A stretch of DNA of 64,000 nt. Source: Acinetobacter bohemicus ANC 3994. GTDB taxonomy: Bacteria > Pseudomonadota > Gammaproteobacteria > Pseudomonadales > Moraxellaceae. The first letter of the stretch is position 1, and the number at the start of each line of letters is the position of its first letter. Of the stretch, positions 62,432-64,000 are shown in pieces. The position numbers and the translations under genes were made by a program. The notes below the pieces were generated by a model that worked only from the letters and a program-made list of their open reading frames with translations, had not been told where the DNA came from and ran no database searches. The stretch spans positions 846,349 through 910,348 of the forward strand of contig NZ_KB849164.1 in assembly GCF_000367925.1 (NCBI RefSeq), in the 5' to 3' direction.

Positions 62432-64000
62432 ATGGCTGAAGTAGAACAGCAACCAGAAACAGAATTACCTCGACCTAAAAAACGTCGTATTATGAGAAGT
62501 GTGTTATTCACATTGCTTATAGTGTTGGTTTTGCTTGTTGCTTCCTTCGCTGTCATGTTCACGACTGATAAAGGCAGTAAATTTTTACTGGATCGTGTTT
62601 TACAAAGCCAAAAAATTATTCATTATGAATATGAAGGCGGTAATCTTTTACACGGCATTATTTTAAAAAATATCTTAGTCACGTTAAAACCTGTTGACGT
62701 TAAAATTGATCGCGCCGATGTAAGCTTGGGTTGGCGCGCGATCCTTAAAAAAGAAATTCATCTGAATCGTGCTGACGTGCGTAATCTACAAATTATCACC
62801 AAGCATCCACCGAGTGATGAACCCTTTAAATTTAGTGAAATCCGTTTACCTTTTGTTTTACGTTTAGATACGGCGGATCTAGACCATCTGGTGATCAAGA
62901 CCTCATCTGCCAGTGTAAAATTTAATGATATTCATTTAAATAATGCACTCTGGTCAGGCACAGAACTTAAGTTTGAAGATTCCCGTATGAATATGGGATA
63001 TTTAGCAGTTAAAAATGCAACGGGAGAGATGAAGTTTGAAGGAAAATACCCTTTAAATGCTGTTGCTGATTTGAATATTCCATCATTGAATAAAACGCTT
63101 AATATTCATGATATCAAAGTTGTAGCGAAAGGTACTTTAGATACCATACAAGCGGGTGTTGCGACAAATACGCCTGATTTATTAACAGGTTGGGCGGTGA
63201 TACATCCTGTACGCAAACATGTTCCGATGTTTGGTGAGTTGCAGTTTAAAAAATATCATTGGCCGTTAATCACTGAGCAAGAGCTATTTAGTAAAGATGG
63301 CGTAGCTAAATTTAATGGTGATATTGAGCGTTTAAATTTAGATGTGACAACAGACTTAAGTGGTAAAAATATTCCACAAGGTCAATACAATGCATCTATG
63401 CATACCGATTTAGTGCATCAATTGGATATTACGCATTTAAACGGTCAACTGATGAAAGGCGCCGTAAATGTTGCTGGTGTTGTCAGTTGGAAAGACCATG
63501 TGACTTGGGATGTAAATGGGCGCGTAGATAAAATAAATCCAAAAGATAAATTGATTCCATTGGTCATTCAGGATTTTTTACCGCCAAGTCTTGATGCAAA
63601 AATCGCGTCCAAAGGCCGTTTAGAAAAAGGCATGCATTTAACCGCATTGGTGGATTTTGACCGTTATGAAACATGGAATTTAAAACTGGATCAAGCCGAG
63701 CAAAAAGGTAAAAAGCCGAATCCAATGCTCTTGGATGTAGCTTGGAAAAATATTGATCGCGCCGTACCTTATGTGGGATGGCTCAGCAGTAAATCAGGCG
63801 ATGTTAAATTGGCTTTGGTTGAAGGTAAGCAAGATATTCAAGTAACAACGTCGATTACTAAACACGATAAAGCTGTCTTGCCGGAAGGTTTATATAAAGC
63901 ACAGTTAAACCTTAAAAATAATAATTTAAATGTCCCAAGTTTTAGTTATGTCGCAGGTAAAGGCAGTTTAAATGGAAGTGCAAAAGTCGAGTTACCTTCA
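62432..64000 (+). CDS. tamB: TamB-like translocation and assembly module protein, 5' part (runs off the window)
   Basis: Open from ATG 62432 to the right edge (523 codons). MAEVEQQPETELPRPKKRRI precedes one membrane helix (SVLFTLLIVLVLLVASFAVMF, ~27-47). FLLDRVLQSQKIIHYEYEGGNLLHGIILKNILV then begins a long beta-groove region typical of AsmA/TamB proteins. It would bridge the inner membrane to TamA and help lipid or outer-membrane-protein transport. AGAGAG lies upstream, 22 bp after the tamA stop. Confidence 0.9.
   Translation, partial: MAEVEQQPETELPRPKKRRIMRSVLFTLLIVLVLLVASFAVMFTTDKGSKFLLDRVLQSQKIIHYEYEGGNLLHGIILKNILVTLKPVDVKIDRADVSLGWRAILKKEIHLNRADVRNLQIITKHPPSDEPFKFSEIRLPFVLRLDTADLDHLVIKTSSASVKFNDIHLNNALWSGTELKFEDSRMNMGYLAVKNATGEMKFEGKYPLNAVADLNIPSLNKTLNIHDIKVVAKGTLDTIQAGVATNTPDLLTGWAVIHPVRKHVPMFGELQFKKYHWPLITEQELFSKDGVAKFNGDIERLNLDVTTDLSGKNIPQGQYNASMHTDLVHQLDITHLNGQLMKGAVNVAGVVSWKDHVTWDVNGRVDKINPKDKLIPLVIQDFLPPSLDAKIASKGRLEKGMHLTALVDFDRYETWNLKLDQAEQKGKKPNPMLLDVAWKNIDRAVPYVGWLSSKSGDVKLALVEGKQDIQVTTSITKHDKAVLPEGLYKAQLNLKNNNLNVPSFSYVAGKGSLNGSAKVELPS

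Overview
The window is an AT-rich chromosomal segment (by eye roughly 60% A+T) from a gammaproteobacterium, very probably an Acinetobacter. Pointers are the cyoABCDE oxidase operon, the rpsF-rpsR-rplI-dnaB-alr order, the ppsA/ppsR divergent pair, the two-gene glycine-zipper locus, the Anbu proteasome-like cluster, and a type I-F CRISPR repeat. No rRNA, tRNA, prophage or complete insertion sequence was seen. Assignments were made by reading the sequence; no database search was run.

Layout. 1-7.1 kb: the start of a Ser/Thr/Lys-rich protein running off the left edge; a two-domain FabG4-like ketoreductase with a MaoC/HtdX-like dehydratase; a serine hydrolase; an NlpE-like lipoprotein; dnaX. 7.1-13 kb: thioesterase, iron alcohol dehydrogenase, a 272-bp inverted-repeat element, then a forward run of LMW phosphatase, murB, a DUF218 protein and a lysophospholipase-like hydrolase. 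13-18.4 kb: an orphan forward terminator (possible small RNA), then a WYL regulator divergent from a four-gene cluster (ATP-grasp, alpha-E, transglutaminase, Anbu). 18.4-23.3 kb: alr, a DUF4259 protein, dnaB and the rpsF-rpsR-rplI operon, all reverse except the DUF4259 gene. 23.4-31.3 kb: a lipoprotein and a large secreted repeat-type protein, then cyoABCDE. 31.5-43.1 kb: RDD/GYF protein, ppsA/ppsR, small envelope proteins, a stunted flavin-monooxygenase-like gene beside a possible gene remnant, a luciferase-like oxidoreductase, two glycine-zipper paralogues, prfA-prmC.

43.4-52.2 kb: a small acidic protein; a sphingomyelinase-type phosphodiesterase followed by a lipase-chaperone-like gene; an AraC regulator divergent from SDR dehydrogenase, acyl-CoA dehydrogenase and acyl-CoA synthetase genes, which look like a small acyl-CoA catabolic locus. 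52.2-53.7 kb: the most accessory part. A 349-bp element with perfect 18-bp inverted ends and a 12-bp duplication has split the terminator of the synthetase gene. It sits next to a cas-less type I-F CRISPR array (15 repeats, 14 spacers) whose leader side carries a perfect match to the IHF consensus. 53.7-64 kb: ThiF/MoeB-like enzyme, UbiB-family protein, folB-folK, DUF2799 lipoprotein, coq7, an LplT-like transporter, tamA and the start of tamB.

The mobile-DNA signal is in intergenic repeats: two copies of the 349-bp element family (about 40.0 and 52.2 kb), a long inverted-repeat element at 8.85 kb, and two copies of a pyrimidine/purine-rich hairpin repeat (about 1.9 and 55.9 kb).
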